A stretch of DNA of 64,000 nt from Phymorhynchus buccinoides (lineage: Eukaryota > Mollusca > Gastropoda > Neogastropoda > Raphitomidae): positions 34,278,127-34,342,126 of the forward strand of contig CM065680.1 of the NCBI GenBank assembly GCA_017654935.2, written 5' to 3'. The notes under the pieces were generated by a model. That model saw nothing but the letters and a program-made list of their open reading frames with translations. It did not search any database and had not been told where the DNA came from. Below, piece after piece: positions 36,900 through 48,700 of the stretch. The first letter of the stretch is position 1. Each line of letters starts with the position of its first letter. The position numbers were made by a program, and so were the translations under genes.

Positions 36900-38030
36900 T
36901 ATTTTTCTTGACTTTTAAAGGGGAAAAGTTACTGAACATGTCATATAATTATAAGGATAAAGACTAGTTTACCTTAAACATCATAATCATAATCATAATA
37001 TGATAATGATCATAAAGGGGTTGTAGTGTAGTGAAGGGAAGTAGACTTGTAGTCTAGTACGGTAGTAGTAGTAGTAGTGTGTTAGGGCCTAGGCCTAGTG
37101 GATTTGTAGTTTCAAGTTTGGGCAAAGACACTGAAACTGAAAGTCTTTGGGGGAAGTTTGGTGTGGGGTTGATGCGCCTGAGGCTGAGGCCCCTGTGTCT
37201 GTGACCATGCAGTGCACCACAGGCACAGTTGCTTAGTACTTGGGTAGTTTGTGGGATACCAGTTTGTGTCTCGGCTGTGGAGTCCTGTTTGGCTGTGAAG
37301 CTGATGAGGTGTGTTGCCATCTTGAAGCTTTCCACACCGTTCTAAGAAGTAAGGTCTTATATCAAATATGCACCTAGTACTAATTGTTTCAAGAATCTTG
37401 TGGACGAATTACCAAAATTTATAGATCTTTCTGGAATTTGATTAGTAATTACTAAAGATGATTTGATTGCTTGTATAAAACTCAAAAGTATTTTTTGTGT
37501 CAGACCCCAATGCAAAATCAAAATGCCAATGATGAAACTTTTTATAGGCTGCAAGGCCTAGGCTGAGAAAGCCTGTCCCTAATACCAAACCTAACCTAAC
37601 AGTTGTGTGTTGACTGTGTGCATGAGTAAATGTGTGTGCATGCAGCTGTGCTGGGTCATTATCCAAGTGTGTATTAATCTGCAGTCATTCAGTATATATA
37701 TAGCCAGTCGGACAATACCCATAAAAACACTTCAGAAAGTAAACGGCAAGGTGGACATTCACATTGTCTTTTGATTTGCTACTGGAAAGTGGAAGAAGAG
37801 CGAAAGGTGCTCCACGCCACCCCCAAAGTTGTGACGTGACGCATGCAAAAAGCGTGCGTTGGCTAGTTGCACAAAGTTGAGTGAGTTGTTGTTATCCCAC
37901 CTACAGGTGTTCGTAACTGGCAAGAATTAGAAATAATAAAATAATAATAGGCATCCCCATATCACGGCATTATGGAAAGGACCTGTCTCAAGCCCGTCTC
38001 CAGCAGTGCAAGGCGCTGCGTAGTGTTTAG
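36900..38030. other. Probable RAD54B first intron or upstream region
   Basis: No gene. A 'ggggttgtagtgtag' GTA-rich stretch at 37015-37090 and the following 'ctgaggc..ggcccctgtgtctgtgaccat' recur as a second diverged copy at 38335-38500, so this is a local low-copy repeat. Confidence 0.4.
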
Positions 38031-38049
38031 TGGGCGTTTACTGAGCACT

Positions 38050-38072
38050 GGGGGGGGGGGGGGGGGGGGGGG
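38050..38072. repeat. Poly-G run
   Basis: G homopolymer of about 22 bp. Confidence 0.9.
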
Positions 38073-38084
38073 GAAGGTTACACA

Positions 38085-38321
38085 AGATGTTCAGTGCTGC
38101 ACATGGTCATCTCCAAATATGGAAAGTGATGTCATTCGCGTGACAATTTCAGTTTTTCACGAAAGTTTAGAAGTTGTATCTTTTAACCTTTGAATCTAAA
38201 ATTAAACTCACCCTAACTCTAACCATAAACCGTCAAATACACACAAAAATAAAACTTTACTAAAAATTGAGTGTTCCATGTTTGGAGATGATGATGTGCA
38301 GCCGTGAAGGTTACTGAACGT
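38085..38321. mobile_element. Small foldback element
   Basis: 'gttcagtgctgcacatggtcatctccaaatatgg' is mirrored by 'ccatgtttggagatgatgatgtgcagc..gttactgaac'. The interior contains CCCTAACTCTAACC. Confidence 0.6.
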
Positions 38322-38749
38322 AAGGATAGGATAGACACATAAGGGGTTGTAGTGTAGGGACGGTTAGGACTCGGTTTAGCAAGGGAATTAGTGCCTGTAA
38401 TCTAGTAGTGTTGTAGTGAGGTTGTAGCTTAGGGGTTGATATAGATGACTGAGGCCCGGACCCTGTGACTAGAGTACCTTTATGCCTGTGACCATACATA
38501 GGGCTGGCCAAACTTTAAAAAATTCACTAGCCCTGCAGGCAGTAACTTAAAACATTTTACTCGCTCAAACACATTTTCACTTGCCCGAAGAAAGCAACAA
38601 AAATCCATGAACACACTAGTGTGTGTGCTAGGCTGATCCAAATGTTATTCCTTTCCCAAGAATGGCGGAATGTTACTTCTCTGTGAAAAGTTTTGATGGG
38701 AAAATTTGGAGTTGGGGTGTGTATGCAACTTAGCTAGTTTCTATTGCCT

Positions 38750-38905
38750 CACTCCACCCAGTTGTAAATGGGTACCTTACTTTGGTTGGGGGGAAAGTCC
38801 TTCAGATGAGACTTAAAACTGAGGTCCTGTGTGTGAAGGCATGCACAAGATCTTGCGTACACATTAAAACCCATTTCACTATTCGGTAGGAGTAGGCCGT
38901 GTTGT
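38750..38905 (+). mobile_element. Fragment of a SINE-like body
   Basis: 'gtaaatgggtacctta' and 'gtccttcagatgagacttaa' resemble the body of the tRNA-derived SINE at 26577-26800. The tRNA head is missing. Confidence 0.4.
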
Positions 38906-39464
38906 GCCTTTGGGATGGATTACACAAATTCACACTATCATGTTTGTCTATCTAGTTGTGGGCAAGCTCTCAATTAGACTCAATGAGTGTGGGTGATGTT
39001 TCTAAAGACTGTTTTATTTACGATTGTTCAGTTGCCAAGTGTAGCTTCATAACAAGGGAAGCAATTCAGACAATTAGTTAATAAGGATCTTATAACGCTC
39101 AATAACGATGCACCATTAATCGATACACACACCACGTGTGTTCTGTGCACCAAGAACAATTTCAAAGAACAATAACTCTGAGTTTGAAGAAACTCTAGGT
39201 TCACGCAAAGAACAATGACTCTGGAGATTGCATCCTATCCCGTTGTGGCTCACATTAGCACTTTACTGAGATTCCATGAGCAACGTAAATAATAAAGTAC
39301 TTAAACATGTTTAAAGCAAGCACATGGTAATAATGTCAATTCCTTTACCAAAATGTAGGCGAGTTGGAATGGATGGCATGAACATAAGAGCACATGTACA
39401 TGCATCATACTAATTTGTGTTTAGACATCCATATTTATGAACACATGCACGCACACATACACAT

Positions 39465-39472
39465 GTATACAT

Positions 39473-39520
<48 letters not shown>

Positions 39521-39536
39521 ACACACACACTCACAA
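39465..39536. repeat. (CA)n microsatellite
   Basis: CA tract with CTCACA interruptions, about 150 bp before the coding start of RAD54B. Confidence 0.9.
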
Positions 39537-39684
39537 TTATACAAGAGTAAAATAGTTACAATAGTTAGTTAGCTAACAGACATGGTATTAATTATGCATT
39601 ATTTTACTGCAACTTATTATTATGAGTCTGGAAGCCAGACTTATTCTGTTTGATAACATTGCCTCATGCTGCTTTAGTTTCAGA

Positions 39685-39785
39685 ATGCGGCGCTCTGCTG
39701 CCCCTAGTCAGCTGAATGCAGCCAAGAAAGCCAGGTTTACGGTGCCATACAAAACACCACCTGACTCTGCAGGACAAACTGTGCG
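39685..39785 (+). CDS. RAD54B: RAD54B exon (initiator)
   Basis: ATG at 39685 follows the acceptor 'gctttagtttcag' by one base, so the 5' UTR is spliced. It encodes [18 protein letters not shown] and more. Donor CG|GTGAGT; ends in phase 2. Confidence 0.93.
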
Positions 39786-42700
39786 GTGAGTATAAGAACA
39801 GTTTCTGTGTTTTTAAAAATGTTATTTGTATACTTTAAAAATCAAGTTTTATTTCTCCAATGTTTATGATATATAGAATTTAAAAGATACTTTTGATGTT
39901 GTCAAACTACTGTGACCATTTCACTTTTTTTTCCAGAGCACCAAGTTCTCCAAAGCCATCACAGTTGGAACCTAAGTTGCTAACCACTAATGAGCTTCCA
40001 ACATTGGATATTATGTCACCTAAACATGATGTCATATCAAGACCTTCCTCTAACATGAATCACCGAATGAGCCAGACTTTTTCACCCCCTTCCTTTGTAA
40101 ACCGTAATCGTGCTGACTCAAAGGTGACCATCAGTCGTTCACCACTTGACAGTTTGAATGAAACTTGTTCTACGAGCGGAACCCTTGCACAAGACATTCT
40201 TCCTCAAGCAAGTGACAACACAGGGGTTAAGTGCATTGACACAGACAGAGTTCACAATCCTTGTTTAAATGAATCGGACATGCGCCAGAGTGAACAGAAG
40301 CAAAGATCTGAAAAAGGCACCACAGACAGTGATGGTTTAAATGGATGCCAAAGATCTCCTCTCAAACCATGTAATGTCAGACAGAAAGTCAACAGGGAAG
40401 CAGCGACAGCTTCAAGTGGTACTGGTAGTTGTGAATTGAACCAATGGACAGTGCCAAATAAAAGTGCCAGCAAAGACTTTTCACACAAAGTTGGTGTAAA
40501 AACCAGCTGTGGAGCTGAAGGAGTCACAGCAAGCTCGGTACAAAGTGGCAGTGTCAAGTGTGGATACTTCTCTGTCGTCTGGTGCAAGCTTTCAAAGAAA
40601 AAGGTATTCCTTTTTGAGTCATGATCATTGTAAAAATAATGGAATTTAGGTTTGCTTCTTGGTGGAGGTTACTGACATATTTGATTTTAAGATGGTTGCC
40701 TTGGTTTATAAGCATATTTTCTGTTTCCAACTCTTGAATATCAGTTTAGAGCAATCAAAAAGGGCCCAATAGCCTAACATCATATGATAATGTAGGAGTG
40801 TTTTGGATTTGCAATATGTCATACTTTTAAAACAATCTTTATTCATGTGTACAGTCTCTACAAGTGTTTATATTGCAGATCCAAAACTTAACACTAACAG
40901 CATTAAAAAAAAAAAAAATATTGAGTATTTTTCAGCTTTTTAACACATGAGCTAGTTGATAAAATTATACTTATTTATAAATGGTGTAGTTTTGTAAACT
41001 CGACAATAATCAAAATGGTAACATATTTTTCTGACTATAAGGCGATACTTTTTTCTCAGACTGAGATCCCTGCGCCTTATAACCGTATAATGTGATTAGT
41101 AATATAGTAAGAAAAATCCGTCTAATATCACGAGAAGTGGACACACACACGCACACGCACACACACATACACGCACATGCACACACACACACGCACACAC
41201 ACACACACACATGTATAGTAAGAAAATATAAGAACAAAATCTGAATATTCTAACCATACTGACCAACACTCAAACAATAGCATAAGACTCTCTCAGGTTG
41301 GAAACCATACCCTAGCAACATAAAAACAAAAAAGGGCAAAGGACGATAACTCCCCGTTCCGGAAGTATGATCTCCCATTACTTCCCTTTACTTCTATCAT
41401 TTTGTGTAAAATTTGGGGTAATTTTACAGTAAAAACAAATATGATAGTTATGATCTTTTTTTGGTTTACTTTTTTTTCAGCACAAGAAATGGGAAGGAGA
41501 TGGCAAGTACCTTTCTTTTTTTTTGTTTATTATTTTTTTACATAGAGAAATATATTCATAAATCCATTCTATAAATTAACTAAAAATAAACTACAGTGGA
41601 ACCTCCCTTGAGGTTAAGACCTTGAAAAATCATCCAAACTCAGGTGGTAAGTGGGAGGTAGTTGCAAATTAATAGGGAGGTAATTTTAATACCTACAAAG
41701 GGCAATGTCCTGGAGAAGTAGATCTTAAGTGGGAGGGAGTCTTAACTCTTCTACTACCAAGTATTACTTAGACTGTTTACCGTTGTTGCGCACCAAGTAA
41801 TTTTTGGTGCTGCACTGATTTTCGCACACACTCACTTTAAAAATTCATTAAAAAAAATACTCGCTCGAATCATCACTAAATTTACCTGTGTCGATCTACT
41901 GCTGCAAACCCAAGATCGTTTCAACACTTTTGATGCTCTTTTTGATTCGCCTAAGTTCCGATTTGCCACTTTTTCCACAGTAAATGCTTCGTCGGCACTA
42001 TCGCCATCTTGTAGAGGTTCACACCAAAAGTCGTCAGTTTCCATCGTCGAAAACACAACGAAAATTGATTGAAAATTACAAAATTTAGCCTACAAATGAA
42101 GATGGCGGAAGATTGGGCTTTCCCTGAGCGAACTGCGCATGTCACGGAAGTAAAGGATGTGATGTCACTTGATATAAATAGCGCAAAGGGGGACACCGGG
42201 GTTTCCCTAGTATCTGGCGGTCAAACCCGCCCGTGGCTAGCAACGATATACGGTAAACCAGTGGGTCAACCCGCCGACGGTAGTAGAAGAGTTAATAGGG
42301 AGGTTCCACTGTATTTATCAAAATGGTGTGTGTGTGTGTTAGGTTAAATTAACGTTTTATCTGAACATTGTTTGTAACATCTTATCATGTTTTAATCGAT
42401 ACACTAAAGTGAGGTCATCTTTGAACAAATAAAAAAGTCAATTACTTGACCTGAGGGTTAGGATTGGAATTTGGATTACATAGCATTAGGTGTGGTCTTG
42501 TTTATTTCTGCTTTGATTTATTCCTCTTGATTACATCATATTCCAATTCGTGAGAATACAATTACAATGGCTACTTAATATCTTTACTTGTTATTGACTC
42601 TTTTTGTGTTTTTAATGTTAACTGATTATAAACTTTGATTACAAGCATAAGCAATAGAAATCATGTTTTTGTATGTTGACAGCTGTATTAGTGACCCAAG

Positions 42701-45700
42701 GGCGTTCAGTTACCCTCTATGACATGGAGGGCAAAGAGTAAGTGAATATCTTTTCATTGTAATTATTTTTTGCATACACTGATACAGTTTACTTTTATCA
42801 GTCACGTTGTTGGGATAGAGTCTTTTGCTTACACTAGTCAGCCCTGAAAGTGGAAAATGTTGTCCACCAGCCTTTGGCTGGTAACTTTTTTTTTTTTACC
42901 AGCCAAACCAATTCTTTCTTCCATTTTGGTAGAAAAGTTTGTGTTTCACTCTTACCCTTTTTGGGTGATGGCTGCGATGCCTTTGAACTTGAAGTTGAAG
43001 CCGAAGAACGTTTCATTTCGAACATGCACTGGCTGGCAAGCACGCAAATTGCATATCATAATCATATTTCCGGTGCGTGGGAAAACATGGATTGGGAAAG
43101 GAATCTCGCACGAGAAAGAACATCGTTTTTTGCCCACTCGTGCGTGGGAAATAAACATTTTTTTTTCCACTCGCCATTTCAGGGAAAGGAATCTCGCTCA
43201 CATCGTTTTTTAGAAAGTGAGAACACATCGGTTTTTTGCCCACTCGCATTTGGCGGAGGGTTAAAGTTAGCAAGTGAATTATAAACTCGCCCATTTGTTT
43301 TTGTTGTGCAACCTTTAACCTTGACTCAGTCACACTCGCCACTTTCAGGGCTGCTAGTTACAGTCTCCATTTTTTTTATGATTGTGTTGTGTAAAGCGTC
43401 TTTTTGCATAAGTGGAACCTCCCCAGTTCTGTGGCAAAATAATCAGTGTTGACCGTGGCCCCGCATAGCGAAAAAGAAGTCAGGGCTCCCCCTTCGAGTG
43501 GGGATTGATCACCGGGGGGGGAAGATCTTCCTGTGCAAATAGTTCCCCCACCTTCTGGAAGTTCTGTGCTTGTAACTTCCTCTAATTCCTGCCACTCTCT
43601 TTGACTCTGCCTGCTTTAATAAAAAATCCTTTTGCTTTGCCTCTGTCATCTGCTATCTTTCTGACTTTGATTGGGCCCATTCTCAGGGCTCCCCCAGTGG
43701 GGATGCCGGGGGGGGTGTCTTCCATGCAAATTTTTTCCTCTAACCTGCCACAAAACAAAATCTTCCAAATAATTTTTCTCCTTTGAGCTCCTCTGAAATC
43801 AGAATGTCGGCTGTATGCAGCTGGGAGACCAGTGAAAACTGAAAACCGGACACCTTATCCATTGTGGCTGTATGGCCTGGGAACGCAGAAGAAGAAGTCA
43901 GGGCATATACTTTTATCACCTTTAGATCCCCTTTTTTCTCTCAAGTGCAAGGTACTTAACAAAAGAAACAAAAATGCATGCGAACACACATGCACAGAGG
44001 TTTATGACTTGGGGGTTGTCATATTCTTTACACTTGTAGTACTCACAACAATGAATCCCACTGTTGCACCCCTGTTGATTTTCTTCCAACAGAATTGGCA
44101 AAGGGAGTGGCTACAAAAGTTCAGAGCTGGAATCTCTTGGAGAAGATGAAACGCTTCGCATTGGCGGCAAGGAGATACAGGTTTGATGTTTAAATTAAAA
44201 TGTTTCGGTTTTCATGTTTAGAGAAATTTTGCATTCAGTATGTGTCTTTTCTGTCATGTCCTTTCTTATGCTATTCTTTGCCATTTTATGTTCCTCTTCT
44301 CATTCAGAGGGTCATACTATTAATATGAACCCTCTAAGTCTTGTTGATAGACTGTATCATTGCCTTGTTGAGTGTGTGTGTTTGTGAATGTGCGCATGTG
44401 AGTGTGTGTCAATGTGTGTGTGATAGAAAGAGAGACACTGTTTTCTGATTTTTTTTCCTGATTGATTTTGAAATTTCAGGTGATGTCTAAATTGAGTGAA
44501 GAACAGTTCAAGTCAGGAAAATGTTTTGCAGGGGCATGTGTGTCAACAGATCTACAATGCCCTACAAACAAAATTTCATCAGGTCAGTCTTCAGTTACTA
44601 TCTTAATCACAATGATAGTGTGGACTTCTGATACAGGCAAAATCAATTCTGCTGCATATTGGCAGAAATATCAAACAGGGTTTAATTAGGTACACAAAAC
44701 TTGATGCATCAGTTTCACGTTCATGCGTATGTAAGACCACACTAAGAAAATCAAAAGTGTAAAAAGGCAGAGAGACAATGCAGTGCGGCTTACAAATAAT
44801 TGCTAATTAATTACCAGCCGCTGTGGCGTAGTGGTTAGCGTCGCGGACTACTGGCTGGGTGGTCTCAGGTTCGAATCCCATCAGAGGCGAGGGGTTTTTC
44901 GGTCCTCGACTGACTCCTACCCAGAGTGAGTGGCTGTGGGCTCAATGGGAAGACTGAAGCCACACAGTCGAGCTTCATCCGCTTAACGGATGCGATTCTG
45001 AGAGTGTTGCTCTAATTTCAAGACCAACACTGCAGGTGTCTGTAGTTCTTGGGCCTGGCTAACGCCGGGATATCATTATGAAAGGAAGCGTACAATACAG
45101 CCCTGTCGTGCAATCTCAGACCGATACAGACCTCCATAGCATCAGCATCATCATAGTCATCCGCCTCATTTCGATCAATCATTTTTTTTTTTTTTAAATG
45201 CCTCAAATTCTGTGGTTTTGCAAGCCCTGCTCTCATGGTGACCTCAGTTTCGGTTTCCGATCCAGTCTATGCCTTGGTGCGTTTGGGTCAAAGTCATGGG
45301 GATCAGTGTGTTCTGGGGAGCTGTCTGTGGATGGTCTTGGTGGCGCCCTCGGAGGAGGACCTTACTCACTGGCTCCGCGACTAAGAGAATAGTGTCGTCA
45401 GTAGGGGGCTTAGTAGGTGTCAAGAACAGGCTCTACTGAACTCCACCGAAGTGGCTCAGCAGCAGTGCAGTGTCTCCTCGGTTGGTTGCCTCCTGAAGGC
45501 CTAACATAGATTCACTCCTCTTGGACTGCTGGTCTTGGATTCTGCGACCTGAACGTGCGGAGGTGTGACTGCGAATTGGGACTCGGAATGAGCGGCGTGG
45601 GAGCAACGCCACTGTACGGCCCAGAAGATGGGACAGCAACAAACAAACAAAATAATAATTTCTAATTTATGTTAGGTTCATAGAATAAAAGCTTATGTGT

Positions 45701-48700
45701 GTGAGTTTCAAAGCAGTTGTAAACTAGTTAGTCTAGATATAATTTGAATACGATCTCAGCAAAGATGTTTCTCAGTTCCTGAATAGTTATGATTTGCCTT
45801 AAATCTAAAATCTAAATATTATACTTATTGCTAAAAAGAACAGATAGAATAACACCATTTTTGTGTTTTGATTACAGGCCTGTCCAAGTCTTTCACAAAC
45901 CCACTACTTTCAAGGAAAGGAGATGAGGTAAGAGTTCTCTTTCATTATGCATCAAGCAAAAGTCCATTTTGTTTTACTGGGCAATTTAAATCAAGAATTT
46001 TGTTTGGCAGAATAAAAATGGCCTGTTTAAGTAAGTGAACAACAGATTTGCTAATTCTCTCCTGGAAATTTGTTACAAGAATTTTGTTTTGCAGAATAAA
46101 AATGCTCTGTTTAAGTAAGTGAACAACAGATTGGCTAATTCTCTCCTGGAAATTTGTTAAGAAATATTAAACCATTCTTGTTTCATTAGCTGTGAGACAA
46201 TTAATTTACTGAGACTAAAAGTTTTTGTTTTGTTTTCTAAAAGAAAAAAAATTGCAAAATAAGGTAAAGGTCGGGTGGAGGGAAAAGGTGTCTCCTACTC
46301 CATCATTGTTCTATTGTTTCTGTTAGCCATGTTATTGCATTCCCTTTGACATTTTCCCCCTCTTTTATTACTTCAAGAAAAGGTGTGTGTGAATTTCAGA
46401 CCCCAAACAGCAGTGTCGCGCAGCAGAACAAGACACAGATTGTGGCTCCCAGGTTCGACCCCTCAGCTCCCAATGCCCTGGTCATGCCACAGCCTACTGC
46501 TGCTCACCAGGTGTGTTAGCTGTGTGTGAGGTGTCATCAAGGCATCTGTGAACCATGTGTTATGTTTATGCATGAGCACAGCCCACTGCTGCTCACCAGG
46601 TGTGTTAGCTGTGTGTGAGGTGTCATCAAGGCATAGATCTGTGAACCATGTGTTATGTTTATGCATGAGCACAGCCCACTGCTGCTCACCAGGTGTGTTA
46701 GCTGTGTGTGAGGTGTCATCAAGGCGTTTGTGAACCATGTGTTATGTTTATGCATGAGCACAGCCCACTGCTGCTCACCAGGTGTTTTAGCTGTGTGTGA
46801 GGTGTCATCAAGGCGATTGTGAACCATGTGTTATGTTTATGCATGAGCACAGCCCACTGCTGCTCACCAGGTGTGTTAGCTGTGTGTGAGGTGTCATCAA
46901 GGCATCTGTGAACCATGTGTTATGTTTATGCATGAGCACAGCCCACTGCTGCTCACCAGGTGTGTTAGCTGTGTGTGAGGTGTCATCAAGGCGTTTGTGA
47001 ACCATGTGTTATGTTTATGCATGAGCACAACACATACTTCTGCATGGCTGCATGTGCATGCTCACAATCACACAAACTCTCTCTCTCCCTCCCTATCTTT
47101 CTCATACATAACAATGGTGTGCTTTGACGTTAACCCAATCAACTTTTAAGCAAAGGTTTCTGGGTTTGATACTGAACAGCAGTAAAGAAAATTGTTTTGC
47201 TTTCTTTCCAGTAGACCTTATAGTATAAACAAGCCTTTTGGATAGATAACAGCATGTCTTTCAGAAGAGACAATGAAATGGGGGTACATGTGTAGCTGTA
47301 CTTGTATATCAATTTTATTTTATTTTTAAATTTCTGTTTATCTTTCCACGCGTCCCCAGTGGCAGCACAACAAGCACCACAGCGCTGTGGTGGACGTGGT
47401 GGTGGACCCCTACCTGACCCACCATCTTCGCCCACACCAGCGGGACGGAGTCACCTTCCTCTACGAGTGCGTCACCGCCATGAAGAACTATGGCGGCACC
47501 GGCGCTATTCTCGCGTAAATGGACCGTTCTCTCGCAATGTGTGTGAGGTGACATAAAGAGCTTGGGGACTTCTTTTTTTTTAAATGAATTTTCCTTTTGT
47601 GGATCATTCTATCCCACATTACTTGATTAAAGGTTGGGATAGTTTGTTTTTTTCCTTATTTTAATTTTGTTGTTTAAAATTTGGATATGCAAAGTGGTTG
47701 ATTATTAAATTCATCCTGAATTGTGAGGCAAAACTTTTTTCACAACTTGAAAGATTTTTTTGCCAATCTATATGTTTTAAAGAGATAGTTTAATTTTTGT
47801 TCTGTTTCTTGTCATCAAATGTGGTTGTGTGTGTTATGAATGAATTAAGAGAACCACAGTCCTGAGATAACCATAGCTGTGAACTGTAACAAGACTAACC
47901 ATGTGTTACCACAACCCACCCACCCACCCAACCTGGGAGAGATAAATCAAGTACATTGTGCCCAGCAATTTTCCAGGCACAGGCTCTGCATGGTAGTTAC
48001 ATTGTTCTGCCCAACATGATTGTTTTGGCCCAGAAGGGGAGAGGAGGGAATATGAGTTGATTCAATCTATTTCATTCATGTGAACTAGTTTGAAAGTGCT
48101 TCTTTTTTATCACCACAATTATCTGTTTTGTGGAACAATTTTATTTGTACAGTGTTCTTTTTGTGAAATGTTAGTTTTATTGCTCAGGAGAGTAACGATT
48201 CAGCATTATAGGGTGCTTTCATTTCTGTAATATAGCTATTGTTTCTTTGCAGAGATGACATGGGCTTGGGTAAAACATTGCAGTGCATCTGCCTTATTTG
48301 GTAAGTAGATAGGTAGAAGCATGACTACATTGTGTTATCCGGGTACTTCATGATAAAATTCAGTACTTTGATAAGATGTAGTAAATTATTTTAATTCGAG
48401 TTTCATAATTTGAGACTTGTCAAGTGTATGTACCTTTTCATCAAAGCCATTGTTAAGAACTATGCTGTTTTAGACAAAGCTTGTATTTAAAGTCTAGTAA
48501 TACTACTTAGTAATCATTTGTAAGTAAGTCATATTGTTATTGATGAATTAAATCCTTTATGACAAGAACTTTTGTTGTTACGAGGCTCGTATTCAAAACA
48601 CCTGCATCATTTTGTATTGTACTTGATGTTTTATACCATCCCTTTTGACTGTTTACTTGCATGTGTGCGTATTTCTGTATGTTTGAGTGTGTGTTAGTGT

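Noticed and set aside
40252..40587. 111-codon minus-strand frame inside RAD54B exon 2
   Set aside because: It is a shadow frame of the Ser/Thr-rich coding exon. The plus frame joins conserved RAD54B exons in phase on both sides.
44815..44900. A true tRNA gene
   Set aside because: A and B boxes are present, but the acceptor-stem pairing is poor and the sequence runs into a SINE body. The heads at 24308-24372 and 26596-26660 were rejected for the same reason.
46510..47030. CRISPR-like array of regular repeats
   Set aside because: The genome is eukaryotic and the units are contiguous 89-bp copies of an exon/intron junction with no unique spacers. The 62-bp and 114-bp arrays were rejected likewise.
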